Assembly: GCF_006402735.1 (NCBI RefSeq)
Contig: NZ_CP017174.1
Coordinates: forward strand, 5,335,001 to 5,399,000
From: Myxococcus xanthus
GTDB lineage: Bacteria > Myxococcota > Myxococcia > Myxococcales > Myxococcaceae
Length of the DNA stretch: 64,000 nt
Direction: 5' to 3'
Below, in pieces: positions 46,485-54,405 of the stretch (position 1 is the first letter of the stretch; every line of letters starts with the position of its first letter). The notes below the pieces were generated by a model, which saw only the letters and a program-made list of their open reading frames with translations, searched no databases and was not told where the DNA came from. Made by a program: the position numbers and the translations under genes.

Positions 46485-47312
46485 CTACGACAACCGCAAC
46501 AACTTGCGCGCCTGCTCCGGCGTAGCGGGCTCGCGGCCGTGGGCACGCGCGCGCTTCGCCGCCTCGGCGACGAGCTCCCAGTTGCCCTTCGCGAGCACGC
46601 CCTTGGACACGTAGATGTTGTCCTCCAGGCCCACGCGCGCGTTGCCGCCCCGCTTCGCCGCCTCGTCCACGTAGGCCAGTTGGTGCCGGCCCACGCCCGC
46701 CACCGTCCAGGTGGAACCTTCGGGCAGCGAGGCGATCATGAAGTCCAGCACCTCCGGACGCGGCTGCAACGTACCCGGCACCCCGAGCACGAAGTCGAAG
46801 TGCGCCGGCAGGTCCACCAGGCCTTCCTTCGCCAGGTAGCGGGCCTCGTCAATCATGCCCACGTCGAAGCACTCCAGCTCCGGCCGCAACCCGGCTGCGC
46901 GGATGCGCCTGGCGATGTCACGCACCAGCGGCCGGGGATTCCAGAAGACCTCCTCGCCGAAGTTCACCGTGCCCGTCGTCAAGGTGGCCATGTCCGGCCG
47001 GTCCTCGCCGGTGAGCGTCAGCGGCCCGCAGCGCTGGTCCACCGTCATGCCCACCGCGCCGCCCGTGGACGTCTGGATGAGCACGTCCGTGCGCTTGCGG
47101 ATGGCGCGGATGGCCGCGCGGAACAACTCCGCGTCCTGCGACGGCTTGCCGTCCGCCGTGCGCACGTGCAGGTGCACCATCGCCGCGCCGGCCTCGCGGC
47201 AGCGCGCGGCGTCCTCGGCGATCTCCTCCGCGGTGATGGGCAGGTGCGGCGTCTGCTCGCGCGTCGTCTCCGCGCCCACCATGGCCGCGGTGATGACCAT
47301 GGGCGTGCTCAT
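46485..47312 (-). CDS. kce: 3-Keto-5-aminohexanoate cleavage enzyme
   Basis: Kce (a BKACE-family protein) condenses (S)-5-amino-3-oxohexanoate with acetyl-CoA to give 3-aminobutyryl-CoA and acetoacetate, in lysine fermentation. The 275-residue TIM-barrel has the zinc-binding HLHVR near residue 50, [20 protein letters not shown], and the second half [20 protein letters not shown] with [10 protein letters not shown], the family signature. The ATG at 47312 overlaps the kal stop (ATGA), so it is coupled. Gene order is kamD, an exported-type protein, kamE, kal, kce. The BKACE family has several substrate types, and the operon supports the lysine assignment. Confidence 0.93.
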   Translation of the reverse strand: MSTPMVITAAMVGAETTREQTPHLPITAEEIAEDAARCREAGAAMVHLHVRTADGKPSQDAELFRAAIRAIRKRTDVLIQTSTGGAVGMTVDQRCGPLTLTGEDRPDMATLTTGTVNFGEEVFWNPRPLVRDIARRIRAAGLRPELECFDVGMIDEARYLAKEGLVDLPAHFDFVLGVPGTLQPRPEVLDFMIASLPEGSTWTVAGVGRHQLAYVDEAAKRGGNARVGLEDNIYVSKGVLAKGNWELVAEAAKRARAHGREPATPEQARKLLRLS

Positions 47313-47707
47313 TTCTGGCCTCGCTGCTTGTCCTTGGGCACCACGCACGTCCCCGTGGCCCGGCACACCACCACCGGCTCCGTCAGGACGTCCGCCGCCG
47401 AGTCATTCACGTCCGGCCGCGGCTTGATGACCTTGCGCGCCTCGAAGCGCATCTTCCGCGACGTGTTGCCCGCGCTGACGATTTCGCCCTCCGCCTCGAT
47501 GAAGTCGCCCGCGTACACCGGGGCCAGGAACTCCACGGAGTCATAGGCGCGGAAGAGGCCCTCGTCCCCGTCGCTGCGGATGCACAGCTCCGTGGCCACG
47601 TCGCCAAAGAGGCCCAGCATCCGCGCGCCGTCGACCAGGTTGCCGCCGTAGTGCGCGTCGTGGCTGCTCATGCGCAGCCGGATGACCGCCTTCGTTCCCG
47701 TGCTCAC
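47309..47707 (-). CDS. kal: 3-Aminobutyryl-CoA ammonia-lyase
   Basis: Kal removes ammonia from L-3-aminobutyryl-CoA to give crotonyl-CoA in lysine fermentation. The 132-residue hotdog-fold protein matches the family length. The sequence includes [60 protein letters not shown] and [10 protein letters not shown] near the end. The GTG start at 47707 overlaps the stop of kamE by four bases (GTGA), and its own stop overlaps kce. So three successive genes are translationally linked. A hotdog protein alone would be ambiguous, but the operon identifies it. Confidence 0.9.
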   Translation of the reverse strand: MSTGTKAVIRLRMSSHDAHYGGNLVDGARMLGLFGDVATELCIRSDGDEGLFRAYDSVEFLAPVYAGDFIEAEGEIVSAGNTSRKMRFEARKVIKPRPDVNDSAADVLTEPVVVCRATGTCVVPKDKQRGQK

Positions 47708-48489
47708 TGAGGCTCTCCCTGATAGTGCGCGTCCTTCGGCTCCTTGCCTTCCTTCTTGAGGAGCGCGTGGACGATGTAGTTGGCCACGTCGGACGGCTTG
47801 GTACCGGGCCCAAAGCCGGCGTCAAAGCCCAGCTCCAGCGCCAGCTTGTGGTCCACGCGGGGCCCGCCCAGCAGCAACTGGACCTTGCCGTGGATGCCAG
47901 CGGCCTTCGCCGCGTCGATGAACTGCCGCGAGTTGTCCTTGTGCACGTCGCGCTGGGTGACGACCTGGCTGACCAGGATGGCGTCCGCGTTGCGCGCCAT
48001 GGCCTTCTTGATGAGGTCCTCGTTCGGCACCTGGCTGCCCAGGTTGAAGGCCTCGAACCCGGGGTATCGCTCCAGGCCGTAGTCGCCCGCGTAGCCCTTC
48101 ATGTTGAGGATGGCGTCGATGCCCACCGTGTGCGTGTCCGTGCCCGTGCAGGCGCCGAACACCACGATGCGCCGCTTCACCTTCTCCTTGATGAAGGCGT
48201 TGAGGTCGTCGAAGGACATCTTCTTCACGACGACTTCGGGCACGTCGATTTCGGCGTAGTCCAGCGTGACGGCTGAACGCGCGTAGACGATGAAGAAGGT
48301 GTAGGTGTCCGCGGCGCGCTCGGCGGCGGCCACCTTCACGTCGGTGAAGCCCATCTTCTTCGTGAAGACGGCGGCGGCCTCCTTGGCCTTCTCGGACAGC
48401 GGCACCGGCAGGGTGAACGACAGCTGCACCACGCCGTCGTCCCGCCGGTCGCCGTAGGGACGGATGATCTGCTTGCTCGGCTTCACCAT
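47704..48489 (-). CDS. kamE: Lysine 5,6-aminomutase, beta subunit
   Basis: KamE is the small, adenosylcobalamin- and PLP-binding subunit of lysine 5,6-aminomutase, which moves the terminal amino group of beta-lysine or D-lysine. The 261-residue protein has the B12-binding D-x-H-x-x-G motif DTHTVG (His120). Exactly eleven residues later comes Lys131 (ILNMKG), the same spacing as the known B12 His and PLP Lys of the clostridial subunit (His133 and Lys144). The B12 domain continues with [19 protein letters not shown] and [20 protein letters not shown]. The ATG at 48489 lies five bases after the stop of the exported-type protein. It needs KamD for catalysis. Confidence 0.96.
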   Translation of the reverse strand: MVKPSKQIIRPYGDRRDDGVVQLSFTLPVPLSEKAKEAAAVFTKKMGFTDVKVAAAERAADTYTFFIVYARSAVTLDYAEIDVPEVVVKKMSFDDLNAFIKEKVKRRIVVFGACTGTDTHTVGIDAILNMKGYAGDYGLERYPGFEAFNLGSQVPNEDLIKKAMARNADAILVSQVVTQRDVHKDNSRQFIDAAKAAGIHGKVQLLLGGPRVDHKLALELGFDAGFGPGTKPSDVANYIVHALLKKEGKEPKDAHYQGEPQ

Positions 48490-48493
48490 CGGC

Positions 48494-48970
48494 TCACTTC
48501 CCCCCGGCCCGCTGAATCTTGACGCTGGAGCCCACCTTCTGGGCCAGCGGCGCGAACCGCTCCTTCTTCGTCTGCTCCAGGTAGAAGACGACGGACCACG
48601 TCGTCTTTCCGTCGCAGCCCACATACGTCACGGAATCCACCGCGCCACTGCCATCCGGCGCCACGTCCGTCTCCTGACGCTTCGCCGCTGGCTGGGCGCC
48701 CACCTTCAGACGCTCCCAGCCCCTGCCGCCAATGGACGCGACAATCTTGTCCACGCACGTCTGAGCCTTCATGCCCGCCGTCTGCACGGCGCCCACGTCA
48801 ACCAGGAAGTAGGCGTCCCCGCTGGGCGCCTGGAACTTGAACGTCCCCGCATCCTCGGAGCGGTTCCACGAAGCGGGAACCTGGAGGGAGACGTTCTTCA
48901 CCTGGACCTGCGCCAGCGCATCCGCGGAGCCGCCCGCGGAGAGCACCATGGCAAGGATTGAACCGAGCAT
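48494..48970 (-). CDS. Exported-type small protein inside the kam operon
   Basis: This protein of about 158 residues has a short hydrophobic leader (MLGSILAMVLSAGGSADALA, cleavage likely near ALA-QV). The mature part has two Cys (QTCVDKI, YVGCDGK) and alternates strands and turns: KNVSLQVPASWNRSEDAGTF, AYFLVDVGAVQTAG and TTWSVVFYLEQTKKERFAPL. I do not recognise the family. It lies between kamD and kamE, which encode the two subunits of one enzyme and are usually adjacent. Its ATG at 48970 overlaps the kamD stop by one base (a GTG at 48973 is an alternative) and it ends four bases before kamE. It is thus embedded in the operon, and its role there is unknown. Confidence 0.78.
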   Translation of the reverse strand: MLGSILAMVLSAGGSADALAQVQVKNVSLQVPASWNRSEDAGTFKFQAPSGDAYFLVDVGAVQTAGMKAQTCVDKIVASIGGRGWERLKVGAQPAAKRQETDVAPDGSGAVDSVTYVGCDGKTTWSVVFYLEQTKKERFAPLAQKVGSSVKIQRAGGK

Positions 48971-50520
48971 CACTGCGCCTCCAGGAGTTCCAGGAACGGG
49001 TTGAAATAGTCCGGCGCCTTCTCCAGCACGCCGTCGAGGCCCTTGCCGCCGGTCTCCTCGCGCTTCACGTCACCGAAGTGGCCCCGGCCGATGGCGGTCA
49101 CCATGCCCTCGTCGCGGCACTCCTGGAGCAGCTGCTCCGCCCGGGCGAACACCTCGCGGGCCCGGTTGGCGATCTTCCCGTCCTCGCGGACGGTGAACTC
49201 CTCGTCGATGCCTCGCGCCGCGCGGTGGATGTAGGCCGCGGACTTGAGTGCCACGTAGCGGTCCGCCAAGAGCGGCGTGTGCATGGCCTCCGTCATCATG
49301 CCCAGCAACTGGATGCCCTGCCGCGTCCACATGGCCACCAGGTTCGCCATCACGTCGTACGCGTGGCTGAAGAAGATGTCCGTCTCCTTGTGCTTGGTGG
49401 GCGGCATGTACTTCAACGGCGCGTCCGGGAAGCAGCGGCGCACCAGCATGGCCTGGGACAGCTCGAGCAGCAGCGTGTCCTCGCGGTACGGGTCGATTTC
49501 GTACGCGTGGCCGATGCCCAGCTGCCAGTCCTTGAGGCCCGCGCGCTTGGCGAAGCACTCGTTGATGAACTGGCTGGCGATGACGGTGTGGGCCGCGTCG
49601 TACGCGTCCGCGGTGGTGATGTAGTTGTCCTCGCCGGTGTTGATGATGATGCCGGCCAGGGCGCAGATGCGGCGGCTGAAGTACTGGTCGATGAACGTGC
49701 GCCGCATGTTGATGTCACGGAAGAGGATTCCGTACATCGCGTCGTTGAGCAGCATGTCCAGCTTCTCGTAGGCCGCGCAGAAGGCGATCTCCGACATGCA
49801 GAGGCCGGACGAGTAGTTGGTCAGCTGGATGTAGCGCTTGAGCTTGCGGCTCTCGTCATCCAGGGCCTCGCGCATGATGCGGAAGTTCTCCTGGGTGGCG
49901 TAGGTGCCGCCGTAGCCCTCCGTCGTCGCGCCGTGGGGCACGTAGTCCAGCAGCGACTGCGCCGTGGACCGGATGACGGCGATGACGTCCGCGCCCGCCT
50001 GGGCCGCCGCGCGCGCCTGGTCCACGTCGTCGTAGATGTTGCCCGTGGCCACGATGACGTACTTGTGTGGCGCGGGGGGCATGGGGAACTGCTTGCGGAG
50101 CTCTTCGCGCTGAGCGATGCGGGCCTTCAAGTCATCGAGCGCGGCGCGGGCTTCCGCGCGGACCTCCTCACGGAGGTTGTGCTCCTGCTCGGGAGACAGG
50201 GGGGCCAGCTTCTCGGTGGGGAGCGCCGTCAGCCGCTCCACGGCCTCCAGCGGGCTCTTCGCGCCCAGATGCAGCGCGCGGCCGTACCAGTAAGCGGCGC
50301 CCTTGTTGAGCACCCCGGCGGCCTTCAGCTTGTCCACCATCAGGTTGGCGAGCGGCACGCCCCGCGCGCCAGCTCCAGAGAGGCCGAAGAAGCGCAGCAC
50401 GGTGCGCTCGGTGGATACAGTGGTGTTACGGCGGATGAGGTCGAAGATCGGGTTGACGATTTCGTCCGCCAGCTTGCGCGCATGATCAATCCGCGCGTCT
50501 TCAATGAACGGGCCTGGCAT
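48970..50520 (-). CDS. kamD: Lysine 5,6-aminomutase, alpha subunit
   Basis: KamD is the large TIM-barrel subunit of the B12- and PLP-dependent lysine 5,6-aminomutase. The 516-residue sequence matches the family length and shows NTTVSTERTVLRFFGLSGAG, VIRSTAQSLLDYVPHGATTE, GGTYATQENFRIMREALDDE, NYSSGLCMSEIAF and the HAYEIDPYREDTLL region. The latter part has KYMPPTKHKETDIFFSHAYD. The gene heads the operon; a possible GATAAT-type minus-ten box lies about 70 bp upstream at 50591-50596 on the minus strand. Downstream genes are the exported-type protein, kamE, kal and kce. KamA (lysine 2,3-aminomutase), which would supply beta-lysine, is not in the window. Confidence 0.97.
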   Translation of the reverse strand: MPGPFIEDARIDHARKLADEIVNPIFDLIRRNTTVSTERTVLRFFGLSGAGARGVPLANLMVDKLKAAGVLNKGAAYWYGRALHLGAKSPLEAVERLTALPTEKLAPLSPEQEHNLREEVRAEARAALDDLKARIAQREELRKQFPMPPAPHKYVIVATGNIYDDVDQARAAAQAGADVIAVIRSTAQSLLDYVPHGATTEGYGGTYATQENFRIMREALDDESRKLKRYIQLTNYSSGLCMSEIAFCAAYEKLDMLLNDAMYGILFRDINMRRTFIDQYFSRRICALAGIIINTGEDNYITTADAYDAAHTVIASQFINECFAKRAGLKDWQLGIGHAYEIDPYREDTLLLELSQAMLVRRCFPDAPLKYMPPTKHKETDIFFSHAYDVMANLVAMWTRQGIQLLGMMTEAMHTPLLADRYVALKSAAYIHRAARGIDEEFTVREDGKIANRAREVFARAEQLLQECRDEGMVTAIGRGHFGDVKREETGGKGLDGVLEKAPDYFNPFLELLEAQ

Positions 50521-50724
50521 GGGCGCACCTTACCCGCCCGAACGACAGCCGGTAGCGCCGATGCGCACCTGTATGACGTTGCCGCACCGCATTATCGGTT
50601 CCGAGTTCAAAGCACCGAAGGGCCGGTGAGCTCCTCCACCGACAGGACGGTGATGCCACCGGCTTTTCGGTGGAGTCTCTTAAGCACAACGCTCAACTCA
50701 CTGGAATCATTCAGACTCTGACGG

Positions 50725-50740
50725 TGGCATGGGACCTGCT
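50725..50740 (+). promoter_or_regulatory. Candidate sigma54 promoter of catalase
   Basis: TGGCATGGGACCTGCT matches the consensus TGGCACG-N4-TTGCW at ten of twelve fixed positions and keeps the GG and GC pair at the correct spacing. It lies 42 bp before the catalase start. The region also holds a 6-bp stem with a GCTTTT loop at 50656-50673. Confidence 0.45.
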
Positions 50741-50781
50741 TGGGACGGGACTGCCTTACCCCCTGAGACAAGGAGAATCCC

Positions 50782-52317
50782 TTGCAAGCCCGCTCCCTGC
50801 TTCTAACCGCCATTCTCTTTGGCGGATCGGCCGCCGTTGCCGCGACGCCCCCTCCCCTGACGACGGACACCGGCTCCCCCGTGGGGACCAACCAGAACTC
50901 CAAGACGGCCGGCCCTCGTGGCGGCATCCTCTTGGAGGACTTCCACCTCATCGAAAAGCTGGCTCGCTTTGACCGTGAGCGGATCCCCGAGCGCGTGGTC
51001 CACGCGCGCGGCACCGGCGCCCACGGCACCTTCGAGAGCTACGGCGACTTCTCCAAGCTGACGCGCGCGTCCGTCTTCTCCGCGAAGGGCAAGAAGACGC
51101 CGATGTTCGTGCGCTTCTCCACGGTCATCCATCCGTCGGGCTCGCCGGAGACGCTGCGCGACCCTCGCGGCTTCGCGCTCAAGTTCTACACGGACGAGGG
51201 CAACTGGGACCTGGTGGGCAACAACCTGCCCATCTTCTTCATCCGCGACGCCATCAAGTTCCCGGACATGGTGCACTCGCTGAAGCCGTCACCCATCACG
51301 AACAAGCAGGACCCGAACCGCTTCTTCGACTTCTTCTCGCACCAGCCCGAGTCGACGCACATGCTCACGCAGGTGTACTCGGACATCGGCATCCCGGCGA
51401 ACTACCGCCAGATGAACGGGCACGGCGTGCACGCCTTCAAGTTCGTCAACGCGAAGGGCGAGTACAAGTACGTGAAGTTCAACTGGAGCTCGCAGCAGGG
51501 CGTGAAGAGCCTCACCGCCGAGGACGCCGCCCGCGTGGTCTCCGAGGACCACCAGCACGCCACCACGGACCTCTACGCCACCATCGGCGCGGGCAAGTTC
51601 CCTTCGTGGGAGCTGAGCGTGCAGGTGCTGGACCCCAAGGAGCTGGACAAGTTCAGCTTCGACCCGCTCGACGCGACGAAGATCTGGCCCGAGGCGCAGG
51701 TGACGTCCATCAAGCTGGGCAAGTTCACGCTCAACAAGATGCCGGACAACTTCTTCGAGGAGACCGAGCAGGCGGCCTTCTCGCCCGGCGTGCAGCCGCC
51801 GGGCATCGAGCCCTCCGAGGACCGCCTCCTGCAGGGCCGCCTGTTCTCCTACGCCGACACCCAGCGCTACCGCATTGGCGCCAACTACCAGTCGCTGCCC
51901 ATCAACCGGGCTCGCGCGACGGTGAACAGCAACAACCAGGCGGGCAGCATGAACGTCGCCAACACGAAGTCGGACGTGAACTACGAGCCCAGCGTCACCC
52001 GTGAGACGCAGGACGCGCCGCAGTACCTCTTCTCCAACGCGCCGCTCAGCGGCACCACGCAGCAGCGCGGCATCGAGAAGACGGACAACTTCGCGCAGGC
52101 CGGCGCCTTCTATCTGGCGCTCGACGCGGGCGGGAAGGACCGCCTCATCAAGAACCTGGCCGCGGACCTGAACCAGGTGCGTGACGCCAAGGTGAAGGCG
52201 CGCATGGTGGGCCACTTCTTCATGGCCAACCCTGACTACGGCACCCGCCTGGCCAAGGCGGTCAACGTGAAGGTGGACGACGCCAAGGCCGCCGTGGCCA
52301 CGCTCGCCGCCCGCTGA
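50782..52317 (+). CDS. Exported monofunctional haem catalase
   Basis: This 511-residue catalase dismutates hydrogen peroxide. A signal peptide is visible at residues 1-21 (LLLTAILFGGSAAVAATP), so it should act in the periplasm. Active-site features are the distal His in ERVVHARGTGAHGTFESY, the Asn in DLVGNNLPIFFIRDAI and the proximal haem-binding Tyr in RLFSYADTQRYRIG. GAFYLALDAGGKDRLIKNL-type C-terminal helices follow. The start is TTG with AAGGAG six bases upstream, a good ribosome site. It is followed, after a terminator, by an ankyrin-repeat gene, an arrangement like katB-ankB in Pseudomonas, where the ankyrin protein supports the catalase. It has a sigma54-type promoter candidate. Confidence 0.97.
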   Translation: MQARSLLLTAILFGGSAAVAATPPPLTTDTGSPVGTNQNSKTAGPRGGILLEDFHLIEKLARFDRERIPERVVHARGTGAHGTFESYGDFSKLTRASVFSAKGKKTPMFVRFSTVIHPSGSPETLRDPRGFALKFYTDEGNWDLVGNNLPIFFIRDAIKFPDMVHSLKPSPITNKQDPNRFFDFFSHQPESTHMLTQVYSDIGIPANYRQMNGHGVHAFKFVNAKGEYKYVKFNWSSQQGVKSLTAEDAARVVSEDHQHATTDLYATIGAGKFPSWELSVQVLDPKELDKFSFDPLDATKIWPEAQVTSIKLGKFTLNKMPDNFFEETEQAAFSPGVQPPGIEPSEDRLLQGRLFSYADTQRYRIGANYQSLPINRARATVNSNNQAGSMNVANTKSDVNYEPSVTRETQDAPQYLFSNAPLSGTTQQRGIEKTDNFAQAGAFYLALDAGGKDRLIKNLAADLNQVRDAKVKARMVGHFFMANPDYGTRLAKAVNVKVDDAKAAVATLAAR

Positions 52318-52329
52318 TTCACTCTTCTC

Positions 52330-52370
52330 CGGGCCCTGGCAGGCGTGCTTCCGCCAGGGCCCGGCGTTTC
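52330..52370 (+). terminator. Rho-independent terminator after catalase
   Basis: A perfect 11-bp stem (52330-52340 with 52353-52363, CGGGCCCTGGC) closes a twelve-base loop and is followed by GCGTTTCCC. It sits 13 bp past the catalase stop. Read-through to the ankyrin gene is possible because the T-run is short. Confidence 0.7.
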
Positions 52371-52493
52371 CCGCCACTCCCCCTGGGAGAAGGCCGGGAT
52401 GTGGTGGCGCACGGCGACTTCCCCCCTCTCGCCGCCCGTCACATCCCGGTCTTCCCTCAGCGGGAGCAGGCCCCCTCTCTTCTGGAGTCCGTC

Positions 52494-53111
52494 ATGATTC
52501 GCAAGCTGCTGCTGGGAACGCTGGGCCTGTTGATGCTGGGCGCTGGGGTGTTGACGGCCGCGTGGATGTCCCTGCGCGCCACGCCCGCGCCGCAAGGGCG
52601 CCTGCTGGCCACGAGCGAGGCGGAGCGCTACCTGCTGGCCGCCGCCCGTGCCGGGGAGACGGACATCGTCGCCGGACTCGTCCAGGCGGGGACGCCGGTG
52701 GAGGCGCGGGATGCTCGCGGCTTCTCGCCGCTCATCCTCGCCGCGTACCACGGGCATGCGGACACGGTGCGCGCCCTGCTCGCCGGGGGCGCGGATGCGT
52801 GCGCTGGCGACAACAACGGCAACACCGCGCTCATGGGCGCGGCCTTCAAAGGCTATGCGGACATCGTCGGATTGCTCAACCAGCAGCCCTGCGCGGTGGA
52901 CCAGAGCAACCGCTTCGGCCAGACGGCGCTGATGTTCGCGTCCTTGTTCGGCCGCGAGGAGGTGGTGGACCAGCTCCGCCAGCAGGGCGCCTCCCCCGAC
53001 GTGCGCGATGGCAGCGGCCGCAGCGCCCAGGACTGGGCGCGCACGCAGGAGCCCAGCGCGCCCGTGCCGCAGGCGCCCACCGCGCCGGAGACCTCCGCCT
53101 CGGCGCGATGA
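52494..53111 (+). CDS. Ankyrin-repeat protein with N-terminal membrane anchor
   Basis: The 205-residue protein has an uncleaved-signal-type anchor at about 5-25 (LLLGTLGLLMLGAGVLTAAW), then four ankyrin repeats: YLLAAARAGETDIVAGLVQA, FSPLILAAYHGHADTVRALL, GNTALMGAAFKGYADIVGLL and GQTALMFASLFGREEVVDQL. A Pro/Ala-rich tail follows. Ankyrin repeats bind partner proteins. GGAG lies six bases before the ATG. It is downstream of the exported catalase, and the two compare with the Pseudomonas katB-ankB pair, in which AnkB is needed for full catalase activity. A support role for the catalase is inferred from this. Confidence 0.92.
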   Translation: MIRKLLLGTLGLLMLGAGVLTAAWMSLRATPAPQGRLLATSEAERYLLAAARAGETDIVAGLVQAGTPVEARDARGFSPLILAAYHGHADTVRALLAGGADACAGDNNGNTALMGAAFKGYADIVGLLNQQPCAVDQSNRFGQTALMFASLFGREEVVDQLRQQGASPDVRDGSGRSAQDWARTQEPSAPVPQAPTAPETSASAR

Positions 53112-53200
53112 CACGAAGGCATTGCCCGGCCCTGGATGAGGCCCAGGAGGCCCCATCCCGGTGAAGACGCCGCCGGGAATCAGGCCAGACGGCCCGGCTG

Positions 53201-54232
53201 CTAGACGTACCGTGTGCCGAAGAGCTGGAGCAGCTCCGGCTCGGTGCGCAGCAGGTCCAGCGTCAGCGCTGCGTGGCCGGGCACGTAGCCGTTGCCCACC
53301 ACCATGGTGACGTCCTTGCCCACGCCCTCGGCGCCCAGGGCCGCCGCGGTGAAGCTGGTGGCCATGGAGAAGAAGATGGCCGTGCCGCCGTCCTTCACCG
53401 ACAGGATGGTGGCCATCTCCGTGTTGCCCACGCTGGCGCAGTTGACCACCAGGTCGCAGAGCTGGCCATCCGTCGCCCGGCTCACCGCTTCCATGACGTC
53501 CACGCCCTGCGTCGCGTCCACCTTCAGGGCCACGTCGCACAGGCCAATGCCGGACAGCAGGTCCAGCGCGCCCTGCGACACGTCGAGCGCCAGCAGCTTG
53601 CCCCGGCTCTCCAGGTTGCGCCGCGCCTGCGCCAGACACAGCGCCCCGCTCTTGCCCGCGCCCAGCACCGCCACCGTCATGCCCGGCCGCACGTGCCGGG
53701 CCACCAGCGCGGGCGCGCCACACACGTCCAGCGCCGCGAGCGCCAACGTGTCCGGCATGTCCGTGGGCAGCTTCGCGTAGATGCCGCTGGCGAACAGGAG
53801 CGCGTGTCCGCGGATGTCCACGCGGTCGATGTCCGCGTGCACCGCCTTCACCTCTTCGATGACCAGGGGCGTCAGCGTCAGGCTCACCAGCGTGGCGATG
53901 CGGTCGCCCACCTTGAGCAGCTCGCGCGCGGGGTGCCTGGCGCCCAGCTCCTTCACGCGGCCAATCAACATGCCGCCCGAGCCCGTCACGGGGTTCTGCA
54001 TCTTCCCGCGCTCACGGACGATTTCCTGGATGCGCTCGCCAATGCGCTTCGCGTCGCCGCCCACCTCGCCCTTGATCTGCTTGAAGGACGCGGCGTCGAT
54101 GTTGAGGCTCTCCACGTCGATGAGCAGCTCGGACTCGCGGCACGGCAGCGCAGGGTCCAACTGCTTCGCGCGCTGGGGCAGCACGCCCTTCTCGCCGACG
54201 ACGCGAGACAGCCCGTAGAGGTCGATGCTCAT
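53201..54232 (-). CDS. kdd: L-erythro-3,5-diaminohexanoate dehydrogenase
   Basis: Kdd oxidises 3,5-diaminohexanoate, the product of lysine aminomutation, to 5-amino-3-oxohexanoate with NAD+, feeding Kce. The 343-residue sequence has an alcohol-dehydrogenase-like NAD fold with VAVLGAGKSGALCLAQARRN. The N-terminal family block is LPQRAKQLDPALPCRESELL, and the middle has NPVTGSGGMLIGRVKELG with a conserved VNCASVGNTEMA. AGGGAG eight bases upstream supports the ATG at 54232. It lies 2.7 kb from kamD, with the divergent catalase and ankyrin genes between. It shares the same strand and pathway as kamD, kamE, kal and kce, so it completes the route, but it needs its own promoter. Confidence 0.94.
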   Translation of the reverse strand: MSIDLYGLSRVVGEKGVLPQRAKQLDPALPCRESELLIDVESLNIDAASFKQIKGEVGGDAKRIGERIQEIVRERGKMQNPVTGSGGMLIGRVKELGARHPARELLKVGDRIATLVSLTLTPLVIEEVKAVHADIDRVDIRGHALLFASGIYAKLPTDMPDTLALAALDVCGAPALVARHVRPGMTVAVLGAGKSGALCLAQARRNLESRGKLLALDVSQGALDLLSGIGLCDVALKVDATQGVDVMEAVSRATDGQLCDLVVNCASVGNTEMATILSVKDGGTAIFFSMATSFTAAALGAEGVGKDVTMVVGNGYVPGHAALTLDLLRTEPELLQLFGTRYV

Positions 54233-54265
54233 GTTCCCGTCTCCCTGAAGGTTCTCGGGCGCCCG

Positions 54266-54283
54266 GCCCCGCCGCGGCGGGGC
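54266..54283. repeat. 18-bp perfect palindrome upstream of kdd
   Basis: GCCCCGCCGCGGCGGGGC is fully symmetric and lies 34 bp before the kdd start. It may be an operator for kdd. It could equally be chance in GC-rich DNA. Confidence 0.4.
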
Positions 54284-54405
54284 GCACCCAGGGAGGCGTC
54301 TACCCGCTTGGGCAGGGAAAAGGCCAGCGTCACGTCACGCGCGGTGGGCCGGGGCGTCCCCCAGCGGGCATCCCGTCCACCGCGAGGAGGCCCTGGCCCC
54401 GTGCG

